NCBI GenBank assembly: GCA_940747215.1
Contig: CALNWS010000009.1
Location: 1 to 64,000, forward strand
DNA: 64,000 bases
Origin: an uncultured Paraburkholderia sp.
GTDB taxonomy: Bacteria; Pseudomonadota; Gammaproteobacteria; Burkholderiales; Burkholderiaceae
Reading direction: 5' to 3'
The translations under genes were made by a program, and so were the position numbers. Below are positions 30,901 to 39,963 of this stretch, one piece after another. The notes under the pieces were generated by a model. The model was not told the origin of the DNA. It saw only the letters and a list, made by a program, of their open reading frames with translations, and made no database searches. Within the stretch, counting starts at the first letter, position 1; the number at the start of each line of letters is the position of its first letter.

Positions 30901-31984
30901 TGGCAGAGCGTGGTGGTCGGCGCCTCGCACGCGGACAACACGTGGCAGGCGAACATCGCGTCCGATCAGGTTTCTTCCGGCCATGTCTCGTGGCTGCCGG
31001 GCGCGACCAAAGGCTCGCCCGGCACGCTCTAGGCGCGTTTCGCGCGCGTGGTGATTCCGTCGGCAACCGACAAGGATCTGATCGGCTAGGCGATGTCGAC
31101 GCCCGCACAGAACATGCCGTCGATCGACCTGATCGTGAACGAGCTGATTTTCCGCGATCGCAACCTCGGGCGCGTCGAAATGGAAGCGCATAACTTCGAC
31201 GAAAGCGGCGTGCCGGTCTGGCAGCTCGACAAGCTCGCCGTCACGCTCACGGCCACCGGCAACTGGCGCACGTCCACGGGCGTAGGCAATTCCGCCGACG
31301 AAGACACGCCGCACCGCACCGTGTTCGATTTCAAGCTCGACATCAAGGACGCGGGCGCGCTGCTCGAACGCTTTGGCCAGCCGCGCACGCTGAAGGCGGG
31401 CAGCGGCTCGCTGTCGGGCAAGGTGATGTGGCTCGGCAGTCCGTTGCGGATCGACTATCCGACGTTTAACGGCAATGTAGCCGTCGATCTGCGTCACGGG
31501 CAGATTCTCAAGGTCGATCCGGGCATCGCGAAGCTGCTGGGCGTGTTGAACCCGCAAAGTCTCGCGCACTTCGCCACGCTGAACTTCCGCGACGTGATCG
31601 GCAGAAGGTCTGCCGTTCGAGCGCGTCACCGGCACCGCGCAGATCATAACGGCATTGGCCGCACCGAGAACTTCGAAAATGGTGACGGCGCCGGCGCGCG
31701 CTGAAATGAAGGGCTCCGTGGATCTCGCGCAGGAAACCCAAGACTTGCATGTGCGCATCGTGCCGACGGTGAGCGCGGGCACCGCCGTGGTGGCCGCTGC
31801 GGTGGTCAATCCGCTGCTCGGGCTCGGCGCACTAGTGGCCAACTTCGCCTTCACCAAATCGGTGTCGCAAGCCTTCGCACGCGACTACGCGATCACGGGC
31901 GCATGGAAGAAACCGCATATTGAGCGGGTCAAGGGCAATAGCGGTAAGATGGACGCTCTGGCTTCGAGCGTCGAAGCGAACTGA
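27977..31984 (+). pseudogene. yhdP: YhdP family (AsmA-like) envelope protein, heavily disrupted
   Basis: Roughly 1,330 codons of a YhdP/TIGR02099-type protein: one N-terminal membrane helix (FHVVLALALVLYFIATG), then a long beta-rich periplasmic region ending with a Gly/Ala-rich hydrophobic helix (AGTAVVAAAVVNPLLGLGALVA). YhdP-type proteins bridge the envelope and move phospholipid to the outer membrane. Lesions: a 22-bp tandem duplication at 28043-28086 in the signal-anchor region, frameshifts near 28950, 29710 and 31610-31690, and TAG stops at 30750-30752, 31030-31032 and 31087-31089. Divergent from glnE, its normal neighbour. Confidence 0.9.
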
Positions 31985-32115
31985 GTTTCACGCGGCCCCG
32001 TGGCGAGCCAAGATTCCCGGTGGCGCAGCGGCGGCGAGCCAGCCCTGAACAACGTAAGCGGCGCAAGCGGCCTGTGCAGAGCGCGCCGCCTTGCCGGGAG
32101 TTTTTCAAAACGCTC

Positions 32116-32991
32116 ATGAGCGAAACAAACGTCTTTACCACTTCTTCTGCCGATTCGCCGCGTGCGGCGAGCGGCACCTCCGAAAATGCCTTCCGTGTCG
32201 CCGCGTTGCAGATGGTGAGCACGCCGGACCGCGACCGCAATCTGGCCGAAGCCGAACGGCTGATCGCCGAAGCCACCGCGAGCGGCGCGCAACTCGTCCT
32301 GCTGCCCGAATACTTCTGCTTCATGGGATTCAAGAACACGGACAAGCTGGCCGTGCGCGAGGCGTATCAGGAAGGGCCGATCCAGCGCTTTCTCGCCGAT
32401 GCCGCGCGCCGTCAAAAGGTGTGGGTGATCGGCGGCACGCTGCCGGTTACGGTGCCCGAAGCGTCGCGCGTGCTGAACACCACGCTCGTGTTCGATCCGC
32501 ACGGCAACGAAGTGGCGCGCTACGACAAGATTCACCTCTTCAACTTCGAAAAAGGCGAGGAATCGTTCGACGAGGCGCGCACGATCCGCCCCGGCGACGA
32601 GGTTCGCACCTTCGAAGCGCCGTTCGGCCGGGTCGGCCTGTCGGTCTGCTACGATCTGCGCTTTCCGGAACTATACCGGCGCATGGGCGACTGCGCGCTG
32701 ATCGTCGTGCCTTCGGCGTTCACCTACACCACCGGCCGTGCGCACTGGGAAATTCTGTTGCGCGCCCGGGCGGTCGAAAACCAGTGCTACATACTGGCAG
32801 CCGCGCAAGGCGGCAAGCACGAAAACGGCCGCCGAACGTGGGGGCACAGCATGCTGATCGACCCGTGGGGCGAGATCGTCGCGGTGCGCGACGAAGGCGC
32901 GGGCGTCGTGGCAGGAACGATCGAGCGGGCCCGTATCGACGAAGTGCGGCAGAGCCTGCCCGCCTGGCATCATCGCGTGCTGAGTTGCTGA
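32116..32991 (+). CDS. carbon-nitrogen hydrolase (Nit1-like; probable deaminated glutathione amidase)
   Basis: 291 residues of the nitrilase superfamily. The catalytic triad is visible: Glu in LVLLPEYFCFMG, Lys in VARYDKIHLFNF, and Cys in VGLSVCYDLRFPELYRRMG. The SVCYDLRFPELYR motif and the overall pattern match the Nit1/NitFhit branch, which hydrolyses deaminated glutathione; that substrate is inferred from the family. It lies between yhdP and tldD as in other Burkholderia. The start ATG 32116 gives an N-terminal extension of about 25 residues rich in Ser/Thr/Ala before the conserved FRVAALQM. Confidence 0.92.
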   Translation: MSETNVFTTSSADSPRAASGTSENAFRVAALQMVSTPDRDRNLAEAERLIAEATASGAQLVLLPEYFCFMGFKNTDKLAVREAYQEGPIQRFLADAARRQKVWVIGGTLPVTVPEASRVLNTTLVFDPHGNEVARYDKIHLFNFEKGEESFDEARTIRPGDEVRTFEAPFGRVGLSVCYDLRFPELYRRMGDCALIVVPSAFTYTTGRAHWEILLRARAVENQCYILAAAQGGKHENGRRTWGHSMLIDPWGEIVAVRDEGAGVVAGTIERARIDEVRQSLPAWHHRVLSC

Positions 32992-33143
32992 GTTGCCCGA
33001 AAGCTGAGCCGCTTGCCAGGTTAGCAAGGTTTTCCAGCCGGTACGGGCAGCCATTGAAACTGCGGCGCCATCCACTCATATACACTCCACATAGAGCACG
33101 TGGCGCTAACCGAATCCTCCGTATTGAGCAGAACAGACCCCGC

Positions 33144-34607
33144 ATGAATATCATCGAACCCGGTATCCGCAACCTTGCCACCGCCAAGGACATTCTCCTG
33201 ACGTCCTACGGGCTCGACGAAGCCCTGCTGACGCGCACACTCGGCGAAATCTTCACGCACAAGATCGACTACGCCGACCTGTACTTCCAGTACACGCGCA
33301 GCGAAGCGTGGAGCCTAGAAGAAGGCATCGTGAAGTCAGGCAGTTTCAGTATCGACCAAGGCGTCGGCGTGCGTGCCGTGTCCGGCGACCGTACGGCTTT
33401 CGCCTATTCCGACGATCTCTCGCCCGAAGCGATCCGCCAGGCGGCGATCGCCACGCGCGCGATCGCGAAGGTCGGCGGCAAGCAGAAAATCAAGGCGGCT
33501 TCGTCGCTCACCGGCATTGCCGGGCGCGACCTGTATCTGCCCGCCGACTCGCTGCAATCGCTCGACGCCACCGCCAAGGTCAAGCTGCTCGAGCGCATCG
33601 AAGCGATGGCGCGCGGGCGCGACCCGCGCATCCAGCAGGTCATGGCTGGTCTCGCCGGCGAATACGACGTGGTGCTCGTCGCGCGCAGCGACGGCGATTT
33701 CGCAGCCGACATCCGCCCACTCGTGCGCGTTTCCGTCACGGTGATTGCCGAGCAGAACGGCCGCCGTGAAATCGGCAGCGGCGGCGGCGGCGGCCGCTTC
33801 GACTACGGCTATTTCACCGACGAAGTGCTGTCGAAATACGTGGACGACGCCGTGCACGCCGCGCTCATCAATCTCGACGCACGCCCGGCGCCCGCCGGCG
33901 CGATGACCGTTGTGCTCGGCCCGGGCTGGCCTGGCGTGCTGCTGCACGAAGCGATCGGCCATGGCCTCGAAGGCGACTTCAACCGCAAGGGCTCGTCGGC
34001 GTTCGCAAGCCGGATCGGCGAACAGGTCGCGGCGAAGGGCGTCACCGTGGTGGACGACGGCACGCTGCCGAACCGCCGCGGCTCGCTCAATATCGACGAC
34101 GAAGGCAACCCGACGCAGTGCACCACGTTGATCGAAGACGGCATCCTGAAGGGCTACATCCAGGACACGCTCAATGCGCGGCTGATGAAGATGCCGGTCA
34201 CGGGCAATGCGCGCCGTGAGTCGTACGCAGCGCTCCCCATGCCGCGTATGACCAACACGTACATGCTGAACGGCAACAAGGACCCGCAGGAAATCATCGC
34301 GTCCGTGAAGAACGGCTTGTATGCGGTGAACTTTGGCGGCGGTCAGGTCGACATCACGAACGGCAAGTTCGTATTCTCGGCTTCCGAGGCGTACATGATC
34401 GAAAACGGCAAGGTCACGTATCCGGTGAAGGGCGCCACGCTGATCGGCAGCGGCCCTGAATCGCTCAAATACGTCACCATGATCGGCAACGACATGAAGC
34501 TCGATTCGGGCGTCGGCGTGTGCGGCAAGGAAGGTCAGAGCGTGCCGGTCGGCGTCGGTCAACCCACGCTGCGCATCGAAAAGATGACGGTAGGCGGCAC
34601 TGCCTGA
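33144..34607 (+). CDS. tldD: metalloprotease TldD
   Basis: 487 residues. With TldE/PmbA, TldD forms a zinc protease that degrades unfolded peptides and matures some peptide antibiotics. The metal site is in LLHEAIGHGLEGDFNRKGSSAF (HExxxH near residue 270) and the distal ligand region is in the C-terminal domain. SFSIDQGVGVRAVSGDRTAFAYSDD in the N-terminal domain is typical. ATG 33144 was chosen as the first start with the family N-terminus. A perfect 15-bp-stem hairpin follows the stop. The partner tldE is not in the window. Confidence 0.96.
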   Translation: MNIIEPGIRNLATAKDILLTSYGLDEALLTRTLGEIFTHKIDYADLYFQYTRSEAWSLEEGIVKSGSFSIDQGVGVRAVSGDRTAFAYSDDLSPEAIRQAAIATRAIAKVGGKQKIKAASSLTGIAGRDLYLPADSLQSLDATAKVKLLERIEAMARGRDPRIQQVMAGLAGEYDVVLVARSDGDFAADIRPLVRVSVTVIAEQNGRREIGSGGGGGRFDYGYFTDEVLSKYVDDAVHAALINLDARPAPAGAMTVVLGPGWPGVLLHEAIGHGLEGDFNRKGSSAFASRIGEQVAAKGVTVVDDGTLPNRRGSLNIDDEGNPTQCTTLIEDGILKGYIQDTLNARLMKMPVTGNARRESYAALPMPRMTNTYMLNGNKDPQEIIASVKNGLYAVNFGGGQVDITNGKFVFSASEAYMIENGKVTYPVKGATLIGSGPESLKYVTMIGNDMKLDSGVGVCGKEGQSVPVGVGQPTLRIEKMTVGGTA

Positions 34608-34619
34608 TTTTGCAGCAAA

Positions 34620-34654
34620 CGCATACTTCGCGCATCGATTGCGCGAAGTATGCG
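34620..34654 (+). terminator. terminator of tldD
   Basis: A perfect 15-bp inverted repeat (34620-34634 with 34640-34654, loop 5) begins 13 bases after the tldD stop; a T-rich stretch comes slightly downstream. Confidence 0.75.
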
Positions 34655-34682
34655 TGATTTCCGCATTTTTACCGCACCCGAC

Positions 34683-34711
34683 TTGTCAGCCGCGCTTACT
34701 CGGGTTATAAA
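34683..34711 (+). promoter_or_regulatory. sigma-70 promoter of the aroG leader
   Basis: TTGTCA (34683-34688), a 17-base spacer and TATAAA (34706-34711) make a good housekeeping promoter. Transcription would start near 34718, about 30 bases before the leader peptide ATG. Confidence 0.7.
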
Positions 34712-34747
34712 GTCGTTCACCTCTCAAGACCTGCGATCTATTTCGCC

Positions 34748-34816
34748 ATGTCCGCCAAGTTTTACTTTTACTTTTTTGGTATCTCAGACCGCTGGCGGAT
34801 CGAGAGGGGGTGTTAG
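34748..34816 (+). CDS. aroG leader peptide (22 aa, Phe/Tyr-rich)
   Basis: A short frame, ATG 34748 to TAG 34814-34816, whose residues 5-10 are FYFYFF, six aromatic codons in a row. It begins MSAK and ends RIERGC. Codon runs for the end-product amino acid are the hallmark of leader peptides that control transcription attenuation, as in pheL of enterobacteria. The stop codon lies between pairing segments 2 and 3 of the attenuator described separately. No clear Shine-Dalgarno sequence precedes the ATG. It is expected to be translated only as a sensor of charged tRNA-Phe and tRNA-Tyr. Confidence 0.75.
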   Translation: MSAKFYFYFFGISDRWRIERGC

Positions 34817-34841
34817 TGCACGCAGAACACCGGAATTCACG

Positions 34842-34871
34842 AAAAAACGCCAGCCAGTCTGGCGTTTTTTT
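34842..34871 (+). terminator. attenuator terminator before aroG
   Basis: Stem acgccag/ctggcgt, loop ccagt, followed by seven T's and preceded by six A's. It lies 143 bases upstream of the aroG start codon, a place where a terminator only makes sense as an attenuator. Confidence 0.85.
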
Positions 34872-35013
34872 CGTCTCACGTTTTTTAAATTCGCCGTTGA
34901 AACCTTTTTGATTGTTGTTTGCCGTGGCGCCGCTGCCCTTGCTGCCTTCACCGCAGCCTCCGCAGACTCCGTTGCCCGAGCGAACACGCTACGAACCCGA
35001 TTCAGGAGAAAGC

Positions 35014-36087
35014 ATGCCCCCGCACAACACCGACGATGTCCGCATTCGCGAACTGAAAGAACTCACGCCGCCTGCTCACCTGATCCGCGAGTTCGCCTGC
35101 GACGAAACGTTGTCGAATCTGATCTACAACGCGCGCCAGTCGATGCATCGCATTCTGCACGGCATGGAAGATCGTCTGATTGTGATCGTCGGTCCGTGCT
35201 CGATTCACGACACGAAGGCCGCGATGGAATATGCGGGACTTCTCATCGAACAACGCAAGCGTTTCGCCGGCGAGCTGGAAATCGTGATGCGCGTCTACTT
35301 CGAAAAGCCGCGTACTACCGTGGGCTGGAAGGGTCTCATCAACGACCCGCACATGGACAACAGCTTCAAGATCAACGACGGCCTGCGCACCGCGCGCGAA
35401 CTGCTGCTGTGTATCAACGAACTGGGTCTGCCGGCCGGCACCGAATACCTGGACATGATCAGCCCGCAGTACATCACCGATCTGATCTCGTGGGGCGCAA
35501 TCGGCGCACGTACGACCGAGTCGCAAGTGCACCGTGAACTGGCTTCGGGCCTCTCCTGCCCAGTCGGCTTCAAGAACGGCACGGACGGCAACGTGAAGAT
35601 TGCCGTCGACGCGATCAAGGCCGCGTCGCAGCCGCACCATTTCCTGTCGGTCACGAAGGGCGGCCATTCGGCGATCGTCTCGACGGCCGGCAACGAGGAC
35701 TGCCACATCATCCTGCGCGGCGGCAAGGCGCCGAACTACGACGCGGACAGCGTCAACGAAGCCTGCACGGCCATCGGCAAGTCAGGTCTCGCCGCGCGTC
35801 TGATGATCGACGCGAGCCATGCGAACAGCTTGAAGAAACACGAGAACCAGATTCCGGTGTGCGCGAACATCGGCCGTCAGGTTGCTTCGGGCGACGAACG
35901 GATTGTCGGCGTGATGGTGGAATCGCACCTCGTGGCGGGTCGCCAGGATCTGCAGGAAGGCTGCGCGCTGACGTACGGCCAGAGCATCACCGACGCATGC
36001 ATCGGCTGGGACGAAAGCGTGGGCGTGCTCGAAGGTCTCGCCGAAGCGGTCAAGCAACGCCGCGTAGCGCGCGGCAGCGGCAACTGA
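35014..36087 (+). CDS. aroG: 3-deoxy-7-phosphoheptulonate (DAHP) synthase, class I
   Basis: 357 residues, AroG/F/H type I DAHP synthase. It condenses phosphoenolpyruvate with erythrose 4-phosphate, the entry step of aromatic amino acid synthesis. Conserved blocks: IVIVGPCSIHDTKAA, MRVYFEKPRTTVGWKGLINDP, GLPAGTEYLD, GFKNGTDGN and IDASHANSLKKHE, with VMVESHLVAGRQ near the end. ATG 35014 has AGGAG seven bases upstream. The preceding Phe/Tyr leader suggests repression by charged tRNA-Phe or tRNA-Tyr; feedback inhibition specificity cannot be told. It is separated from the next gene by a bidirectional terminator. Confidence 0.97.
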   Translation: MPPHNTDDVRIRELKELTPPAHLIREFACDETLSNLIYNARQSMHRILHGMEDRLIVIVGPCSIHDTKAAMEYAGLLIEQRKRFAGELEIVMRVYFEKPRTTVGWKGLINDPHMDNSFKINDGLRTARELLLCINELGLPAGTEYLDMISPQYITDLISWGAIGARTTESQVHRELASGLSCPVGFKNGTDGNVKIAVDAIKAASQPHHFLSVTKGGHSAIVSTAGNEDCHIILRGGKAPNYDADSVNEACTAIGKSGLAARLMIDASHANSLKKHENQIPVCANIGRQVASGDERIVGVMVESHLVAGRQDLQEGCALTYGQSITDACIGWDESVGVLEGLAEAVKQRRVARGSGN

Positions 36088-36112
36088 CATTCGCTTGCGC
36101 CGCAGTTGGCGT

Positions 36113-36144
36113 AAAAAAGCCCGGCTCATGCAGCCGGCTTTTTT
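36113..36144. terminator. bidirectional terminator between aroG and the adenosyltransferase gene
   Basis: A hairpin with an A6 run on one side and a T6 run on the other (aaaaaagcc...ggctttttt, one bulged C) lies between the convergent ends, so it can serve both strands. Confidence 0.85.
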
Positions 36145-36190
36145 ATCGGCCTCGATTATTTGCCTCACACGAGGCTTTCCAGTTCCCGTT

Positions 36191-36745
36191 CTACTTGAGC
36201 TTGCGATCGTGCTGCCACAGCACGTCCGTACCGCCGTTCACGCGATTCAGCACGCGCGCGAGCATGAACAACAGATCGGACAGCCGGTTCACATACTGAC
36301 GCGGCGCGGCATTGATCTCTTCATCCTCACCGAGCGCGACGATCGCCCGTTCCGCACGCCGGCACACGGTGCGGCACACATGCGCAAGCGACGCGGCGCG
36401 CGAACCGCCCGGCAGAATGAATTCCTTGAGCGACGGCAAGGCGGCGTTGTAGTGAGCGAGCCAGTCGTCGAGCCGCGCGAGATGCTGGTCCGTAATCATC
36501 GTGTGGCCGGGAATGCAGAGTTCGCCGCCCAGATCGAACAGATCGTGCTGGATCGCAATGAGCGCCTCCTGCACGTCCTCCGGCAGGCTTCCGCACAGCA
36601 GCACGCCAAGATTCGAGTTGAGTTCGTCGACGTCGCCGATCGCGGCGATCCGCGCGTTGTCCTTGCGTACGCGGCGACCGTCGCCGAGGCCGGTCGTGCC
36701 GTCGTCGCCGGTGCGGGTGGCGATTTTGCTCAAACGGTTACCCAT
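36191..36745 (-). CDS. cob(I)yrinic acid a,c-diamide / cob(I)alamin adenosyltransferase, PduO type
   Basis: 184 residues of the PduO-type ATP:cob(I)alamin adenosyltransferase family. The N-terminal ATP site reads KIATRTGDDGTTGLGDGRRV; the core has IGDVDELNSNLGVLL, FDLGGELCIPG and the C-terminal VCRTVCRRAERAIVAL with the cobalamin-contacting Arg, then YVNRLSDLLFMLAR. ATG 36745 fits the usual MGNRLSKI start better than 36757. It converts cobalamin to its adenosyl form for B12-dependent enzymes. It stands alone on the minus strand, divergent from the broken oxidase that follows. Confidence 0.93.
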   Translation of the reverse strand: MGNRLSKIATRTGDDGTTGLGDGRRVRKDNARIAAIGDVDELNSNLGVLLCGSLPEDVQEALIAIQHDLFDLGGELCIPGHTMITDQHLARLDDWLAHYNAALPSLKEFILPGGSRAASLAHVCRTVCRRAERAIVALGEDEEINAAPRQYVNRLSDLLFMLARVLNRVNGGTDVLWQHDRKLK

Positions 36746-36939
36746 GATGTCTCCCAATCCAGTGCTGGTGCGGACGATGCGCCGGTTGCGCGGCGCCCAT
36801 CACCACGTTTATCCATATTGCGCACATCGCAAGGTCGCCGCCATTATAGGAGCGCAGGCCGACCCGACGCGGTCTGGCGGACGATCGGCGTAAAATGAAG
36901 CAAAGGCTGTAGACGGCCTCGCCCCACATTCTAGGAGAC

Positions 36940-38299
36940 ATGCCTGAACCATCCCGTGCTGCCGGCCCCGCTGCGCCGGCCGTTTCCCGCCGAGCGGCTG
37001 AATGCGCTCAAATCCACGTTCGGTGAACAGGTTTCTGTTGTGGAAGCCGTGCGCGCTCACCACGGCCGCGACGAATCCCCGTTCGATCCTCAATTGCCCG
37101 ACGCCGTCGTGTTCGCCCGCACCACTGAAGACGTGCAAACTCGAAGGTCATCTGCTTGCCGTTCAGGGCGGCGTGTCGATCGATCTGTCGGCGATGAACC
37201 GCGTGCTGTCCATCAACGCGGAAGGCCTCACGGTCACCGTCGAGCCCGGCATTTCGCACAAGCAATTGAACGAAGCACTGCGCGACACAGGCCTTTTCTT
37301 CCCGATCGATCTGGGCACCGACGCGAGCATCGGCGGCATGTCGGCCACGCGCGCGTCGGGCACGAACATCGCGCGCTAAGGCACGATGCGCGAGAACGTG
37401 CTCGGCCTGAACGTGGTGCTCGCGGACGGCCGCGTCATCCATACCGGCACGCGGGCGCGCAAGTCGTCGGCGGGTTATGACCTGACGCGCATGTTCGTCG
37501 GCTCGGAAGGCACGCTCGGCGTCATCACCGAAATCACGTTGCGTCTGTATCCGCAGCCGGAAGCAGTGTCGGCGGCGGTGTGTGCGTTTCCATCGATGGG
37601 CGACGCCGTGCGCGCCGTCATCGAAACAAAATTCAGGTCGGCGTGCCGATTGCGCGGGTCGAATTCGTCGACGTGCTCGCCATCCGCTCGATCAACCGTC
37701 ATTCGAACCTCACGCTGCGCGAAGCGCCCACACTCTTCTTCGAGTTTCACGGCACCGAGGCCGGCGTGAAGGAACAGGCCGAACTGGTGCAGGAAATCGC
37801 CGCACAGAATTCGGGCGAAGACTTCGAATGGGCGACGCGCCCGGAAGACCGCAGCCGTCTGTGGAACGCACGTCACAACGCCTACTTCGCGATGCTCCAA
37901 CTGAAACCAGGCAGCCGCGCGGTCACGACGGACGTCTGCGTACCGATCTCGCGTCTCGCCGAATGCGTGGTGGAAACGGAGCAGGACCTGAACGCATCGC
38001 CGCGGCCCTGCCCGATCGTCGGTCACGTCGGCGACGGCAATTTCCACGTCGCCATTCTGATCGATCCGACCAAACCGGAAGAACTCGTCAAAGCCGAGCG
38101 TCTGAATCATCGTATCGTGCAGCGCGCGTTGCGCATGGACGGCACGTGCACGGGCGAGCACGGCGTCGGGCTGCACAAGATGGGCTTCCTGCTCGAGGAA
38201 CATGGCGAAGTCGCCGTGGACGTGATGCACTCCATCAAGCATGCACTCGACCCGTGCAACCTGATGAATCCAGGCAAGATTTTCAGCTGGGCCGCCTGA
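36940..38299 (+). pseudogene. FAD-linked D-lactate dehydrogenase/glycolate oxidase-like protein, broken
   Basis: The reconstructed sequence is an FAD-binding PCMH/GlcD-like oxidase: [59 protein letters not shown], and the C-terminal IVGHVGDGNFHVAILID and TGEHGVGLHKMGFLLEEHG. Lesions: a one-base shift right after the start; a deletion near 37138 that removed the conserved PYGAGSSLEG-type FAD loop; a TAA at 37377-37379 where relatives have Tyr (ARYGTMREN); and a frameshift near 37628. It resembles cytochrome-dependent D-lactate dehydrogenase and sits next to glcDEF as in other Burkholderia. Confidence 0.88.
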
Positions 38300-38363
38300 G
38301 CGAAAACGCACGCGAAGGCAGCGGCACGGCAACGCACAAAACCGGTACGAGGAGACAGAACAC

Positions 38364-39004
38364 ATGAACGCATCCGCTCAACTAACGGCCGAAGTGCTCG
38401 CCCAGCGCCAGCGCGAAGTCGTGCAGGCGCTAATAGCCGTGCTGCGCGAACAGGGCGCCACGCGCATCCAGATCTCGCGCTCCGAAAGCGAACGGCTGCG
38501 CTTCTGGTCCGGCCGCAAGAACGCGTTCCCCACGGCCGGCCGCATCTCGCCGTCCTACTACTGTATGGACGGCACGGTGCCGCGCCACAGTATCGGTCCA
38601 CTGCTCGCGCACATCGAAGCGATGGAGCGGAAGTACGGCCTGCGCTGCATCAACGTGTTTCATGCCAGCGACGGCAACATGCATCCGCTTATCCTCTTCA
38701 ACGGCAATGATCAGGACGAGTGGCATCGCGCCGAAGCATTCGGCAGCGACATCCTCGAAGCATGCGTCGAACTGGGCGGCACCGTGACGGGCGAGCACGG
38801 CATGGGCATCGAAAAGATCAATTCGATGTGCGTGCAGTTTTCACCCGAGGAACGCGACACGTTCCACGCCGTCAGCGCGCCTTCGACGGCCCCGGTCTAC
38901 TCAATCCCGACAATGGCATTCCCCCCCGTGCGCGCGGCGCCGAGTACGGCAAGATGCACGTGCGCGGCGGCCTGCTGCCGCATCCTGACCTGCCGCGGTT
39001 CTTT
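38364..39004 (+). pseudogene. glcD: glycolate oxidase subunit GlcD, large internal deletion
   Basis: The first 25 or so residues (MNASAQLTAEVLAQRQREVV) match the GlcD start, but the frame jumps directly to the C-terminal third (RLRFWSGRKNAFPTAGRISPSYYCMDG, FHASDGNMHPLILF, TGEHGMGIEKI). About 900 bases holding the FAD-binding domain are missing. Near 38878 the frame shifts again, with the last residues (GPGLLNPDNGIPPRA, then YGKMHVRGGLLPHPDLPRF) in another frame. GlcD is the flavin subunit that oxidises glycolate to glyoxylate. Not functional. Confidence 0.9.
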
Positions 39005-39146
39005 TTTACTGACCGGTGCATCGCACATAACCCGCACCGGCAAGGCTTTCCTGCTTTCACCCTGATCACCCGATGCGGGTCCGCTCCTAGTTGCCAGCGA
39101 GCCCTCGCCCGGTACAATCAAACGAAACACAACGAAACAGGACATC

Positions 39147-39955
39147 ATGGAAGAGGACGACATCGTCACCGTTTGGTCCGAACGCGTGCGTTCGGCCAGC
39201 GCCGAGGGACGCGCACTGCGCATTCGCGGCGGCACCAAAGACTGGTACACGGCCAGACGTTGGAAGGTGACATCCTCGACACGCGTGCCTATCGCGGCAT
39301 CATCGCTTACGGATCCCGCAGAACTCGTCATTAGGCAGGCTCGCTCGGCACACTCGGGGCTGATCCTCGAACTGTCCGTCAAGGTGCTGCCGCAGGCGGA
39401 AGCCACAATCAAGTTCGACACGAACGGCACCGACGCGGTCCGCAAGCTCAACGAATGGGGGGCCGTCCGCTGCCGATCACCGCGAGCGCGTGGCGTGAAG
39501 GCACGCTCGCCGTGCGTCTCGCGGGCGCGGAGCCGGCCGTCAAGTCGGCGCGCACGTCGCTTGGCGGCGAGGTGGTGGACGCGGTGGAAGCCGAACGCTT
39601 TTGGGCAGGTTTGCGCGAGCAGACCGATTCGTTCTTTGCAGGCATTCCACCGAAGGTGGCACTCTGGCGTCTCTCGTTGCCGTCGATCACGGAGCCGCTG
39701 CAACTGCCCGGCGCGCAGCTCATGGAATGGGGCGGCGGCCAGCGCTGGTGGATCACCGATACCGACGCGCAAACTGTGCGCATCAGCGCGAAGCAGGCAG
39801 GCGGCCACACAACAATTTTCCGCACCGGTCACGGTTACGATCGCAGCGCCGGTGTATTCACAACGCTGCCCGCACCTTTGATGAAGATCCATCGCGGCCT
39901 GAAAACCGCGTTCGATCCGGCCCGCATCTTCAATCGCGGCCGTCTCGACTTCTGA
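39147..39955 (+). pseudogene. glcE: glycolate oxidase FAD-binding subunit GlcE, broken
   Basis: Starts as GlcE (MEEDDIVTVWSERVRSASAE, ALRIRGGTKDW), shifts frame near 39255, has lost a middle section between DPAELVI and LILELSVKVLPQ, and shifts again near 39460. The C-terminal half is clean in its own frame (PLPITASAWREGTLAVRLAG to KTAFDPARIFNRGRLDF). GlcE is the second flavoprotein of the glycolate oxidase complex. Confidence 0.9.
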
Positions 39956-39963
39956 GCGACGCG

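Larger units (their letters stand above)
34718..34871 (+). promoter_or_regulatory. transcription attenuator upstream of aroG
   Basis: Four pairing segments are visible. Segment 1, tccgcca (34751-34757, inside leader codons 2-4), pairs perfectly with segment 2, tggcgga (34793-34799). Segment 2, as gctggcg (34791-34797), pairs equally well with segment 3, cgccagc (34848-34854). Segment 3 also pairs with ctggcg (34859-34864) to form the terminator with its T-run. A ribosome stalled on the FYFYFF codons (34760-34777) would cover segment 1, free segment 2 for the antiterminator and allow aroG transcription. A ribosome that runs on to the stop would cover segment 2 and let the terminator form. The mechanism is inferred from the trp/phe paradigm. 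Confidence 0.75.
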
